DNA of 64,000 nt from Bacteroidaceae bacterium (lineage in GTDB: Bacteria > Bacteroidota > Bacteroidia > Bacteroidales > Bacteroidaceae), in contig JAFYYH010000020.1 of assembly GCA_017557635.1 (NCBI GenBank), positions 1 to 64,000 on the forward strand, in the 5' to 3' direction. Below are positions 55,998 to 64,000 of the stretch, piece after piece. Under the pieces are notes generated by a model, which did not search any database, was not told where the DNA came from, and saw only the letters and a list, made by a program, of their open reading frames with translations. How positions within the stretch are numbered: position 1 is the stretch's first letter; each line of letters opens with the position of its first letter. The translations under genes were made by a program, and so were the position numbers.

Positions 55998-58178
55998 ATG
56001 CTTATGAAATTTAAAGGATTATTTACAATCATGGCTGCAGCGTTAATGCTCAGCATGTCATTCACATCTTGTGAAGAATTGGATGGCTTATTTGATGATG
56101 AAAATGAATCAACAGACAATCAAGCCTTCTTCCCCAACGCTTATCGTCAAAGGACTGTAGCCGCATGGTATTCTTTAACTGAAAAAGAAGAAAACGGCAC
56201 CAGGATTGAAGCGGTATTTCTCTTTGATGACAACAGTTTTGTAACTACCAAGAGCAGGACTTATACTGACGGTCGCAGTCAGGAGCGTAAGATTCTGGCA
56301 GAAGGTGATTACACACTTACAGGTGACTATGAAAACGGTACAGCCGAAGTCAAAATCAATGGCGCACCTGAGCCCATGACCGTTGAGATCAAAGACGGAA
56401 AGATGCTGGCAATGGGAGAGACTTTCACCAAGCAAAACAACAAGAAGGTTCCAAAACCATCTGAGGAGTCCGAAGGCGGTGAAGGCGGTGGAGGCCAAGG
56501 CGGCCAGGGCCAGGGCGGCAATGACCACATTGAAGCATTCTTCCCGACCAATTTTTCAACCAAGACCGTTTCTGCATGGTATTCAGAAGCCGGAGAGATG
56601 CAGGAGCAGGGATATGATATGAAGTATAATGCATCGATCTATTTCTTCACTGATGGAATCTTTGTGGCTACTGTTCACACCGTGATAGATGGACCTCAGG
56701 GCCCCGTTACGAACAAGGCAATCTCAATATCAGGTGAATACTCAATCCTGAAAGGAGACTTCACCAATGGAACTATTAAGCTGAAGGGTTCCGATGGAAA
56801 GGAAGTGACTGTTGAACTCAAGGAAGGCAAACTGACGTACGTAGAGGTGGATGGAAAATATACCATCTATGTAAAACAGGACAACTCAAAGGTTCCCCAG
56901 CCGTCAGAACCGGACAATAATGGCCAGCAGGGCGGTCAAGGCGACGTAAGCGGCGTAGAGGCATTCTTCCCGTCATCATACGCAGGTAAGCTTTTGTTGG
57001 TATGGTACAAGTATGTTCAGGTTAAGGAAAACAGCACAAGGGTAGAGGCCGTGTTCCTGTTCGCTGACGGAACATTCGTTACCACCAAGAATAAGGTTTA
57101 CTCAAAAGAGGATGGCCGCAGTCCCGAGCGTGAAATCGTTGCCGAGGGTGCATATAGTTTGATCAGTGGTGATTACCAGGATGGTGTTTTGAGGGGTATA
57201 CTCGCAAATGGTGAAACCAGGGATATTACAATCGAGAACGGTATAATGAAGGCAAATGGTGATGATTTCGCCATGCAGGATGCAACCGAACTTCCCGAGC
57301 CTTCTGATCCTACCAATAACGGCCAGCAGGGCGGAGGAGAAGGTGATGAGGTTCTGGCATTCTTCCCCAACCAATTTGCCAACTCGACTGTTATTGCATG
57401 GTACTCATTTAAAGAGGGAGAACCTGCTGAGACAAGAGTTATGGCTGTATTCCTGTTGGATGGTAACCTGGCGGTTATTACACAAAACAAGGTCTTTGGT
57501 GAGAGTACCGGTATGAACCCCGAGCGTTATATCCTTGACTATGGTAAATATCAACTGACAGAAGGCAGTGACTACGAAAACGGTTCTGCAACAGTAATTC
57601 TTGAAAGACTGGGTGAGAAGCGTGTGACAATTACTAATGGAATTCTGAGAGTTGATGGCCTGTACGGCGATTACACCAAGCGTGACAATGCTGATGTTCC
57701 TAAGCCGCTTGATCCCACCGATCAGGGCCAGCAGGGCGGCGAAGGCGACGGCGACGATGACGGCGACGGTGATGGTGACGGTGATAGTGTTGAGTTTGAT
57801 CAGTCATTGGTGAAAGCATATCTGCCGTCAGATTTCTCCTCTGAAGCTATTGCCGCATGGTATATGTATTATGGCGAAGATAACAACAGTTGTCGCGTAG
57901 AATCCGTATTCCTGTTTAACGATAACACTCTGGTTGTAACAAAGACCAAAATCTATTCCAAGGCTGACGGAAGAGCCCCGGAATATAAGGTCACGGCTAA
58001 GGGACAATACCGTCTTACCGAGGGTAGTGATTACGAAAACGGCACTGCATCGGTCGTAACAGCGGATGGCATGACTATGGAGGTGGTAATAGAAGAGGGT
58101 GTTATGACAGCAATGGAGACAGAATTTTATTTGATACCCAATGATTTGCTCTCAAGCTTGACTACTAACGGCAAGTAA
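55998..58178 (+). CDS. Lipoprotein with five AWYS-type domains
   Basis: The 726-residue product has a lipoprotein signal (TSC, Cys25). It then has five copies of a domain of about 130 residues beginning at residues 43, 180, 322, 454 and 607 (AFFP or AYLP, then AWYS or a variant, then VFLF). They are separated by Gly/Gln-rich linkers; the last linker is Asp-rich (DGDDDGDGDGDGDS). The same domain is found once in the protein encoded at 48905-49396. The family is not recognised. The start may be MKFKG, two codons later. A surface-exposed lipoprotein with a modular rod is the best reading. Confidence 0.88.
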   Translation: MLMKFKGLFTIMAAALMLSMSFTSCEELDGLFDDENESTDNQAFFPNAYRQRTVAAWYSLTEKEENGTRIEAVFLFDDNSFVTTKSRTYTDGRSQERKILAEGDYTLTGDYENGTAEVKINGAPEPMTVEIKDGKMLAMGETFTKQNNKKVPKPSEESEGGEGGGGQGGQGQGGNDHIEAFFPTNFSTKTVSAWYSEAGEMQEQGYDMKYNASIYFFTDGIFVATVHTVIDGPQGPVTNKAISISGEYSILKGDFTNGTIKLKGSDGKEVTVELKEGKLTYVEVDGKYTIYVKQDNSKVPQPSEPDNNGQQGGQGDVSGVEAFFPSSYAGKLLLVWYKYVQVKENSTRVEAVFLFADGTFVTTKNKVYSKEDGRSPEREIVAEGAYSLISGDYQDGVLRGILANGETRDITIENGIMKANGDDFAMQDATELPEPSDPTNNGQQGGGEGDEVLAFFPNQFANSTVIAWYSFKEGEPAETRVMAVFLLDGNLAVITQNKVFGESTGMNPERYILDYGKYQLTEGSDYENGSATVILERLGEKRVTITNGILRVDGLYGDYTKRDNADVPKPLDPTDQGQQGGEGDGDDDGDGDGDGDSVEFDQSLVKAYLPSDFSSEAIAAWYMYYGEDNNSCRVESVFLFNDNTLVVTKTKIYSKADGRAPEYKVTAKGQYRLTEGSDYENGTASVVTADGMTMEVVIEEGVMTAMETEFYLIPNDLLSSLTTNGK

Positions 58179-58192
58179 CAGATAGAACAATA

Positions 58193-58260
58193 CAAAAGGG
58201 ATGGTTCCTTATGCGGACATTTTGAAAAAAAAACGTCCGCATAAGGAACCGTCCCTTTTG
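58193..58260. repeat. 26-bp inverted repeat hairpin
   Basis: Arms 58193-58218 and 58235-58260 match at 25 of 26 positions (the odd pair is G-U), with a 16-nt loop. It lies 15 bases after the lipoprotein stop and ends 9 bases before the -7 element of the glycogen synthase gene. It can end the lipoprotein transcript, and it occupies the usual -33 region of the next promoter. Confidence 0.9.
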
Positions 58261-58269
58261 ATAAATGCG

Positions 58270-58277
58270 TAACTTTG
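58270..58277 (+). promoter_or_regulatory. -7 element of the glycogen operon
   Basis: TAACTTTG fits TAnnTTTG and lies 48 bases before the ATG at 58325. No TTTG is seen at the right distance upstream because the inverted repeat fills that space. Confidence 0.6.
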
Positions 58278-58324
58278 CAGCCTGTAAAATCTGATAAAAG
58301 GGATTATTTATTTTAGAGTTTGAT

Positions 58325-59995
58325 ATGAGTAGTACCAAAAGGAAGCCGAATTATATATTCTCCGTGAGCTGGGAGGTCTGCAACAAGATAGGAGGCATTT
58401 ACACAGTGCTCTCCACTCAGGCTAAGACGCTCAAGGAGGAGAGCGGCGCGACACTCATCTATGTGGGCCCCGATGTCTGGGAGGGCAAGCACAATCCCCT
58501 GTTTGTTGAGGACAAATCTCTCTACGCAATCTGGAAGGACTACGCACGTGACACTGACGGTCTGAAGGTCAGGACCGGTTACTGGGATATTCCCGGCCGT
58601 CCCATAGTGTTCCTGGTCGATTTCATGACTATGTTCCCGATGAAGAACTCCATTTACAGCCGTGCCTGGGAGTTGTTCAAGGTGGATTCAATGCACGCTT
58701 ACGGCGATTATGACGAGGCATCTATGTTCTCATACGCCGCTGCGATGGCTGTCAAGAGTTTCTATAATTTCAACATAAGCGCCAATGACACTGTGGTTTA
58801 CCACGCACATGAGTGGATGACCGGTCTGGGTGCCATGTTCCTGAAATACTTTATTCCGCAGATATCGACCGTATTCACGACTCACGCAACGTCGATAGGC
58901 CGCTCCATATGCGGTAACGGCAAGGCGCTGTACGAGTTCTTTGACGGCTACAACGGTGACCAGATGGCCCGTGAGCTCAACATGGAGTCAAAGCACTCCA
59001 TCGAGAAGCAGACCGCGCACCATGTGGACTGCTTCACCACGGTGAGTGACATCACCGCCCGCGAGTGCACACAGCTGCTGGACAAGACCCCCGATGTAGT
59101 TACCGTGAACGGTTTCGAGAACGATTTCCTGCCTGCTCCCGATAAGTTCAACACCGCACGTTTTGAGGCCCGCCGCACAATCCTGTCGGTGGCCAACAAA
59201 CTCTTTGGAACGGAGTGGGGTGATGAGACCGTAATCCTTGCCACTGGAGGCCGATACGAGTTCCGCAACAAGGGCATAGACCTGTTCCTTGAGTCCATGC
59301 GTCACCTGCGTGACAACAACAAGTCCGATGCCCACATCCTGGCACTCATCAACGTGCCTGCATGGGTGATGGAGCCGCGTCGTGACCTGCAGGACCGCAT
59401 TCTGCAGAATGATGATGCAAAGACTCCGCTGCAAATGCCGCTTACCACGCATTGGCTGCACAATATGAGCGAGGACCGTGTGATCTGCACTCTGCAGTCC
59501 ATGGGATTCCGCAACGCTCCTGAGGATAATATCAAGGTGCTGTTCGTGCCGTGCTATCTGGACGGAAACGACGGTATCTTCAACAAGACATACTACGACC
59601 TGCTCATCGGCCAGGATATGGCTGTATTCCCGTCATACTACGAGCCTTGGGGCTATACTCCGCTGGAGAGCGCCGCATTCAAGGTTCCTACGGTGACATC
59701 GGACCTGGCGGGATTCGGCCTTTGGGTCAATACCGTGCTGGGACACGAGGCACAGCTGGAGGATGGCGTGAAGGTGGTTCACCGTACCGACAGCAACTGG
59801 CATGAGGCTGCTCAGGATATCAGCAACCAGATATTCAAGTGGGTACAGATGGATTTCCGACAGCGTGAGGAGATCCGCAAGAAGGCAGGTAAGCTGGCCG
59901 AGAAGGCACTGTGGAAACACTTTGTCAAATACTACCTTGAGGCCTATAAATATGCCGTAGACAAAACATGGACAAAGATTTACTCTAACAACTGA
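58325..59995 (+). CDS. Glycogen synthase (GT3-like, eukaryote type)
   Basis: The 556-residue enzyme transfers glucose from a nucleotide sugar to growing alpha-1,4-glucan. The N-terminal [15 protein letters not shown], the [10 protein letters not shown] and [10 protein letters not shown] segments and the C-terminal E-x7-E-type motif [17 protein letters not shown] are those of GT3 enzymes. GT3 is the family of animal and yeast glycogen synthase rather than bacterial GT5. It is followed after 19 bases by the phosphorylase, so synthesis and breakdown of storage glucan are co-transcribed. Confidence 0.92.
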   Translation: MSSTKRKPNYIFSVSWEVCNKIGGIYTVLSTQAKTLKEESGATLIYVGPDVWEGKHNPLFVEDKSLYAIWKDYARDTDGLKVRTGYWDIPGRPIVFLVDFMTMFPMKNSIYSRAWELFKVDSMHAYGDYDEASMFSYAAAMAVKSFYNFNISANDTVVYHAHEWMTGLGAMFLKYFIPQISTVFTTHATSIGRSICGNGKALYEFFDGYNGDQMARELNMESKHSIEKQTAHHVDCFTTVSDITARECTQLLDKTPDVVTVNGFENDFLPAPDKFNTARFEARRTILSVANKLFGTEWGDETVILATGGRYEFRNKGIDLFLESMRHLRDNNKSDAHILALINVPAWVMEPRRDLQDRILQNDDAKTPLQMPLTTHWLHNMSEDRVICTLQSMGFRNAPEDNIKVLFVPCYLDGNDGIFNKTYYDLLIGQDMAVFPSYYEPWGYTPLESAAFKVPTVTSDLAGFGLWVNTVLGHEAQLEDGVKVVHRTDSNWHEAAQDISNQIFKWVQMDFRQREEIRKKAGKLAEKALWKHFVKYYLEAYKYAVDKTWTKIYSNN

Positions 59996-60014
59996 TAAAA
60001 CATTTCGACAACAT

Positions 60015-62579
60015 ATGAAGATCAAAGCTAGCAATTCCAATCAACCCTCATGGCGTGATTTCTATGTAAAATCAAGTGTGCCTGAGGCATTGCAGAAACT
60101 TGACGAGTTGGCTCACAACATTTGGTGGGTATGGAACGAGGACGCTAAGGCCCTGTTCAAGGAGATTAACCCCGAAATGTGGACACAGGTGCGCCACAAT
60201 CCTATCATGATGCTCCAGAGCTTGGGTTATGACAAGCTGGAGGAACTGTCCAAGGATCAGCTGTTCCTGGATAAGATGAACGCTATTTATGACAAATTCC
60301 GCAAATATATAGACGTTAAACCCGACAGCAAGCGTCCGTCAGTAGCATACTTCTGCATGGAGTACGGTCTGACCCACGTGCTTAAGATTTACTCAGGTGG
60401 TCTGGGTGTTCTGGCCGGTGATTACATGAAGGAGGCCAGTGACAGTAACGTTGATATGTGCGGTGTGGGCTTCCTGTACCGTCACGGCTATTTCACACAG
60501 ACCCTCTCCATGGACGGTCAGCAGATTGCCAACTACGAGCCGCTGGATTTCAACACCCTGCCGCTGGAGCGCGTTTATGACAAGAACGGTCAGCCCATGA
60601 CTGTGGCTGTTCCCTATATCAACTACACTGTATACGCCGCTATCTGGAAGGTAAATGTAGGTCGTGTGCCTCTGTATCTGCTGGATACCGATATCGACAT
60701 GAACAGTGATTATGACCGTCCTATCACATCACAGCTTTACGGTGGTGACTGGGAGAACCGTCTGAAGCAGGAGATTCTGCTTGGCATAGGCGGTATGCTT
60801 ACCCTTGAGGCTCTTGGCATCAAGAAGGATCTGTACCACTGCAACGAGGGTCACGCTGCACTTTGCAACCTGTACCGTCTGACTCAGTACGTTAAGCAGG
60901 GCCTCACTTTCAATCAGGCTATGGAGGTGGTTCGTGCATCGTCACTCTACACCGTTCATACTCCGGTTCCCGCAGGTCATGACTACTTTGACGAGGGCCT
61001 GTTCGGCAAGTACATGGGCGGTTACGCACAGCAGTTGGGTATTTCATGGGCCGAGCTGATGGATATGGGCCGCACCAATCCGGGTGATCCGGGCGAGCGC
61101 TTCTGCATGTCAACATTCGCATGCAACACCTGCCAGGAGGTTAACGGCGTAAGCTGGCTCCACGGTGAGGTTTCAAAGAAGATGTTTGCCGGAATCTGGA
61201 AGGGTTACTACCCCGAGGAGAGCCACGTAGGTTACGTTACCAACGGCGTTCACATGCCTACATGGGCATCAAAGGAGTGGCAGGCTCTCTATGCCAAGTA
61301 TTTTGACAAGAACTTCCTCTCAGACCAGTCAAATGAGAAAATGTGGGAGGATATCTATAAGGTGCCTGACAAGGTGATCTGGGATCTGCACACAGATCTT
61401 AAGAATCAGCTTATTGAGTTCATACGCGGACAGTTCAAGGACAGCTGGCTCAAGAACCAGGGTGATCCTTCACGTATCATGTCACTGATGCAGAAGATCA
61501 ACCCGGGCGCCCTGACAATTGGTTTTGGCCGACGCTTCGCCACTTACAAGCGTGCACACCTGCTGTTTACCGATCTGGACCGTCTGGCCAAGATCGTGAA
61601 CAACCCCGACTATCCGGTACAGTTCTTCTTTACCGGTAAGGCTCACCCGCACGACGGTGCCGGTCAGGGTCTGATCAAGCAGATCATCGACATCAGCCGC
61701 CGTCCGGAGTTCCTGGGCAAGATCATATTCCTTGAGAACTATGACATGCACCTGGCACGCCGTCTTGTATCGGGCGTTGACATCTGGCTCAATACCCCGA
61801 CACGTCCTCTGGAGGCATCGGGCACATCGGGCGAGAAGGCTCTTATGAACGGTGTCGTCAACCTGTCAGTTCTTGACGGTTGGTGGTACGAGGGTTATCG
61901 TGAGGGTGCCGGCTGGGCTCTTACCGACAAGCGTACCTACAGCAACCAGACTTATCAGGATCAGCTGGATGCCGCTACCATCTACGGCCTGCTGGAGAAT
62001 GAGATCATACCTCTGTACTATAACAAGAACGCCGAGGGTATTTCCGAGGGTTGGGTATCGACAATGAAGAACTCAATCGCTCAGATTGCTCCTCACTATA
62101 CAATGAAGCGTCAGTTGGATGACTACTTCAGCAAGTTCTACAACAAGATGGCTGAGCGCTCACATGTACTGCAGGCCAATGACTATGCCAAGGCTAAGGA
62201 GATTGCAGCCTGGAAGGAGGTTGTGGCACAGCGCTGGGATGCCATCGAGGTGGTAAGTTCCAAGAAGTCAGATTCTCTGATGCAGGGTCTGTTCGAGACC
62301 GGTAAGCGTTATGACGTTGAGTACGTTATTGACGAGAAGGGTCTGGAAGATGCAATCGGAGTTGAGATGGTAGTAATGGGTTATGATGCCGACGGCAATG
62401 AGAAACTGCTCAAGGTGGTTCCTCTGGAGCTTGTGGCCCGTAACGGTAACTTCTACACCTTCCGCGGACAGGTCAAGAACGAGTTTGCCGGTTCATTCAA
62501 GGTTGCATACCGTATGTATCCCAAGAACGCAGACCTGCCTCACCGTCAGGACTTCTGCTACGTCAAGTGGTTCTATTAA
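60015..62579 (+). CDS. glgP: Alpha-glucan phosphorylase
   Basis: The 854-residue enzyme releases glucose-1-phosphate from alpha-1,4-glucan using phosphate. An N-terminal DUF3417 region ([12 protein letters not shown], about 32-43) precedes the GT35 body. The PLP-binding Lys is K608 in [13 protein letters not shown]. Length and motifs match the short bacterial GT35 type. It is the second gene of the glycogen operon and is followed by a terminator. Confidence 0.94.
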   Translation: MKIKASNSNQPSWRDFYVKSSVPEALQKLDELAHNIWWVWNEDAKALFKEINPEMWTQVRHNPIMMLQSLGYDKLEELSKDQLFLDKMNAIYDKFRKYIDVKPDSKRPSVAYFCMEYGLTHVLKIYSGGLGVLAGDYMKEASDSNVDMCGVGFLYRHGYFTQTLSMDGQQIANYEPLDFNTLPLERVYDKNGQPMTVAVPYINYTVYAAIWKVNVGRVPLYLLDTDIDMNSDYDRPITSQLYGGDWENRLKQEILLGIGGMLTLEALGIKKDLYHCNEGHAALCNLYRLTQYVKQGLTFNQAMEVVRASSLYTVHTPVPAGHDYFDEGLFGKYMGGYAQQLGISWAELMDMGRTNPGDPGERFCMSTFACNTCQEVNGVSWLHGEVSKKMFAGIWKGYYPEESHVGYVTNGVHMPTWASKEWQALYAKYFDKNFLSDQSNEKMWEDIYKVPDKVIWDLHTDLKNQLIEFIRGQFKDSWLKNQGDPSRIMSLMQKINPGALTIGFGRRFATYKRAHLLFTDLDRLAKIVNNPDYPVQFFFTGKAHPHDGAGQGLIKQIIDISRRPEFLGKIIFLENYDMHLARRLVSGVDIWLNTPTRPLEASGTSGEKALMNGVVNLSVLDGWWYEGYREGAGWALTDKRTYSNQTYQDQLDAATIYGLLENEIIPLYYNKNAEGISEGWVSTMKNSIAQIAPHYTMKRQLDDYFSKFYNKMAERSHVLQANDYAKAKEIAAWKEVVAQRWDAIEVVSSKKSDSLMQGLFETGKRYDVEYVIDEKGLEDAIGVEMVVMGYDADGNEKLLKVVPLELVARNGNFYTFRGQVKNEFAGSFKVAYRMYPKNADLPHRQDFCYVKWFY

Positions 62580-62596
62580 GAATCAGATAATCAGTG

Positions 62597-62627
62597 AAAA
62601 GCCCCGGGTGAAAGCCTCGGGGCTTTT
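62597..62627 (+). terminator. Intrinsic terminator of the glycogen operon
   Basis: A 10-bp stem (62597-62606 with 62618-62627) is rich in GC and followed by a T run, 17 bases after the glgP stop. Confidence 0.92.
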
Positions 62628-62642
62628 TTTGTGACGAAAAGA

Positions 62643-62672
62643 TTTGGTTTTGAACATTATTTTGTACATTTG
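62643..62672 (+). promoter_or_regulatory. Promoter of the SusC-like gene
   Basis: TTTG (62643-62646), an 18-base spacer and TACATTTG (62665-62672) match the Bacteroidales consensus. The 5' leader would be about 70 bases. Confidence 0.7.
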
Positions 62673-62747
62673 AACACATTTTTGAGAATAGTCCTTGCTA
62701 TAACCTTCTTTTTTTAACCAATAATTGTTTAACTATTTATCCTTTTT

Positions 62748-64000
62748 ATGAATCTTAAAAAACAAGTGGTGGGCATACTGCTTGCATTAGCTGTGCCCGT
62801 CTGTGCGCTTGCGCAGAATGTGACTGTTAAGGGACAGGTAAAGGATGGTGCAGGCGAGCCCCTTATGGCTGCCGCTGTAGCCGAGGTTGGAACATCCAAC
62901 GGCGTGGCTACAGACCTGAATGGTAATTACACCATTACGGTTGCATCAAACGCTACCCTCCAATTCTCTTTCATGGGTTACAATACAGTAACCGAGCCCG
63001 TGAGAGGACGTACTACCATCAATGTCACCCTTTCCGAGGATGTTGAACTCCTTGACGAGGTCGTTGTGGTAGGTTACGGTACCCAGCGTAAGAAACTGGT
63101 GACAACATCTACCGTGAACATTTCGGCCGATAGGATTGCGGCTACAAATTCAATCGATGCCATCGGCGCTCTGCAGAGCCAGGCCGCAGGTATCAACATC
63201 ACCTCCAACTCAGGTCAGCCGGGTGAGAGTTACAAGATCACCATACGTGGTATGGGTACCATCGGTAACTCTGAGCCTCTGTACGTTATCGACGGTGTTC
63301 CCGGCGGTTCAATTACAGCACTTTCACCTAATGACATTGAGAGCATCGACGTACTGAAGGATGCCGCATCAAGCGCCATCTACGGTGCACGTGCTGCCAA
63401 CGGCGTTATCCTGGTAAACACCAAGAAGGGTAAGGCAGGCGGCCGCTCACAGATTGTCTATGACGGATACTACGGCTTCCAGAACCCCAACACCAACGGT
63501 GTTACTCCTCTGAACGCCCAGCAGTACATGGAGATAATCAACAAGGCATACGAGATTCAGGGTACTACCCAGTATAATTTCGCCAACGAGATTCCCACCC
63601 AGTACGCTCTTATCCAGAGCGGTGCATGGAACGGTACCAACTGGCTTGAGGAGGCTACCAATCATAACGCTCCCATCATGAACCATTCACTCTCCATGAC
63701 CGGAGGTAATGACTTCAACCGTTATGCATTGGGATTCACCTACTTTGAGCAGGAGGGAACCATCGGTTATCCCGCAAATCCCTATTACGATCGTCTGACC
63801 GCACGCATGAACTCTGATTACGTGCTTTGGAAGAAGGAGGGCCGTGACATCGTAACATTCGGTGAGAACATCACTTTCACAGCTACCAACAAGGCCGGCG
63901 TGGCTATCGGCAACAACTATAACAACAACGTACGTGAGCTGCTTACAGCCACTCCGTTGCTGCCCGCTTACAACAGCGAGGGTGACTTCTATATTTACAG
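62748..64000 (+). CDS. SusC-like TonB-dependent receptor, 5' part (runs off window end)
   Basis: The signal peptide ends at CALAQ (about residue 24). It is followed by a carboxypeptidase-regulatory-like domain (TVKGQVKDGAGEPLMAA to TTINVTLSED), a TonB-box-like EVVVVGYGTQRKK, a plug domain (ALQSQAAGINI, EPLYVIDGVPGG, YGARAANGVILVNTKKGK), and the first barrel strands. This is the outer-membrane transporter of a SusCD-type uptake system. The window ends after about 417 codons, so the partner SusD and the substrate cannot be seen. Confidence 0.95.
   Translation, partial: MNLKKQVVGILLALAVPVCALAQNVTVKGQVKDGAGEPLMAAAVAEVGTSNGVATDLNGNYTITVASNATLQFSFMGYNTVTEPVRGRTTINVTLSEDVELLDEVVVVGYGTQRKKLVTTSTVNISADRIAATNSIDAIGALQSQAAGINITSNSGQPGESYKITIRGMGTIGNSEPLYVIDGVPGGSITALSPNDIESIDVLKDAASSAIYGARAANGVILVNTKKGKAGGRSQIVYDGYYGFQNPNTNGVTPLNAQQYMEIINKAYEIQGTTQYNFANEIPTQYALIQSGAWNGTNWLEEATNHNAPIMNHSLSMTGGNDFNRYALGFTYFEQEGTIGYPANPYYDRLTARMNSDYVLWKKEGRDIVTFGENITFTATNKAGVAIGNNYNNNVRELLTATPLLPAYNSEGDFYIY

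Overview
The window comes from a member of the Bacteroidales, most likely Prevotella/Bacteroides-like. The evidence is the TAnnTTTG-type promoter elements, A-rich leaders without clear Shine-Dalgarno sites, many fimbrillin-type lipoproteins, a SusC-type receptor, a V/A-type ATPase operon with a DUF2764 gene, and a eukaryote-like (GT3) glycogen synthase. Genus is inference.

Positions 1-260: the 3' part of a 5S rRNA gene ending an rRNA operon, its terminator, a rearranged second copy of the 5S 3' end, and a strong terminator facing the next gene.

Positions 260-37969 (all minus strand): a very large surface-structure locus. In transcription order it holds a DUF5119-type lipoprotein, a 67-residue membrane peptide, eight fimbrillin-like (Mfa/FimA-type, type V pilus) lipoproteins, a 3831-residue secreted YGGG-repeat protein, a DUF4105-like membrane protein, and two more giant YGGG-repeat proteins (2369 and 2051 residues). 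A divergent membrane-bound AraC-type regulator (38248-39462) is the obvious candidate controller. The likely product is a fimbria or surface layer with giant beta-structured adhesins. The giant proteins are the least explained and most interesting part of the window.

Positions 39499-40023: a small toxin-antitoxin pair between inverted repeats. Positions 40069-47529: the V/A-type ATPase operon (E, DUF2764, A, B, D, I, K), with ligand residues in K that suggest Na+ coupling. It converges on, and overlaps by a few bases, mnmA (tRNA 2-thiouridylase with an extra internal segment), which is preceded by a small lipoprotein gene.

Positions about 49488-55189: a variable island bounded by a 15-nt direct repeat of the 3' end of tRNA-Ala(GGC). 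It contains a PLDc_N-like peptide, an unknown secreted protein, a broken sigma-factor fragment fused to a piece of a DUF805 gene, a DUF4143 ATPase, and a four-gene membrane/regulator operon behind a palindromic operator. No integrase is present, so it looks like a scar or decayed element.

Positions 55249-64000: tRNA-Ala, ruvC, a lipoprotein with five copies of a domain also found singly in the lipoprotein next to mnmA, a long inverted repeat, the glycogen synthase / alpha-glucan phosphorylase pair, and the 5' part of a SusC-like TonB-dependent receptor cut by the window end.
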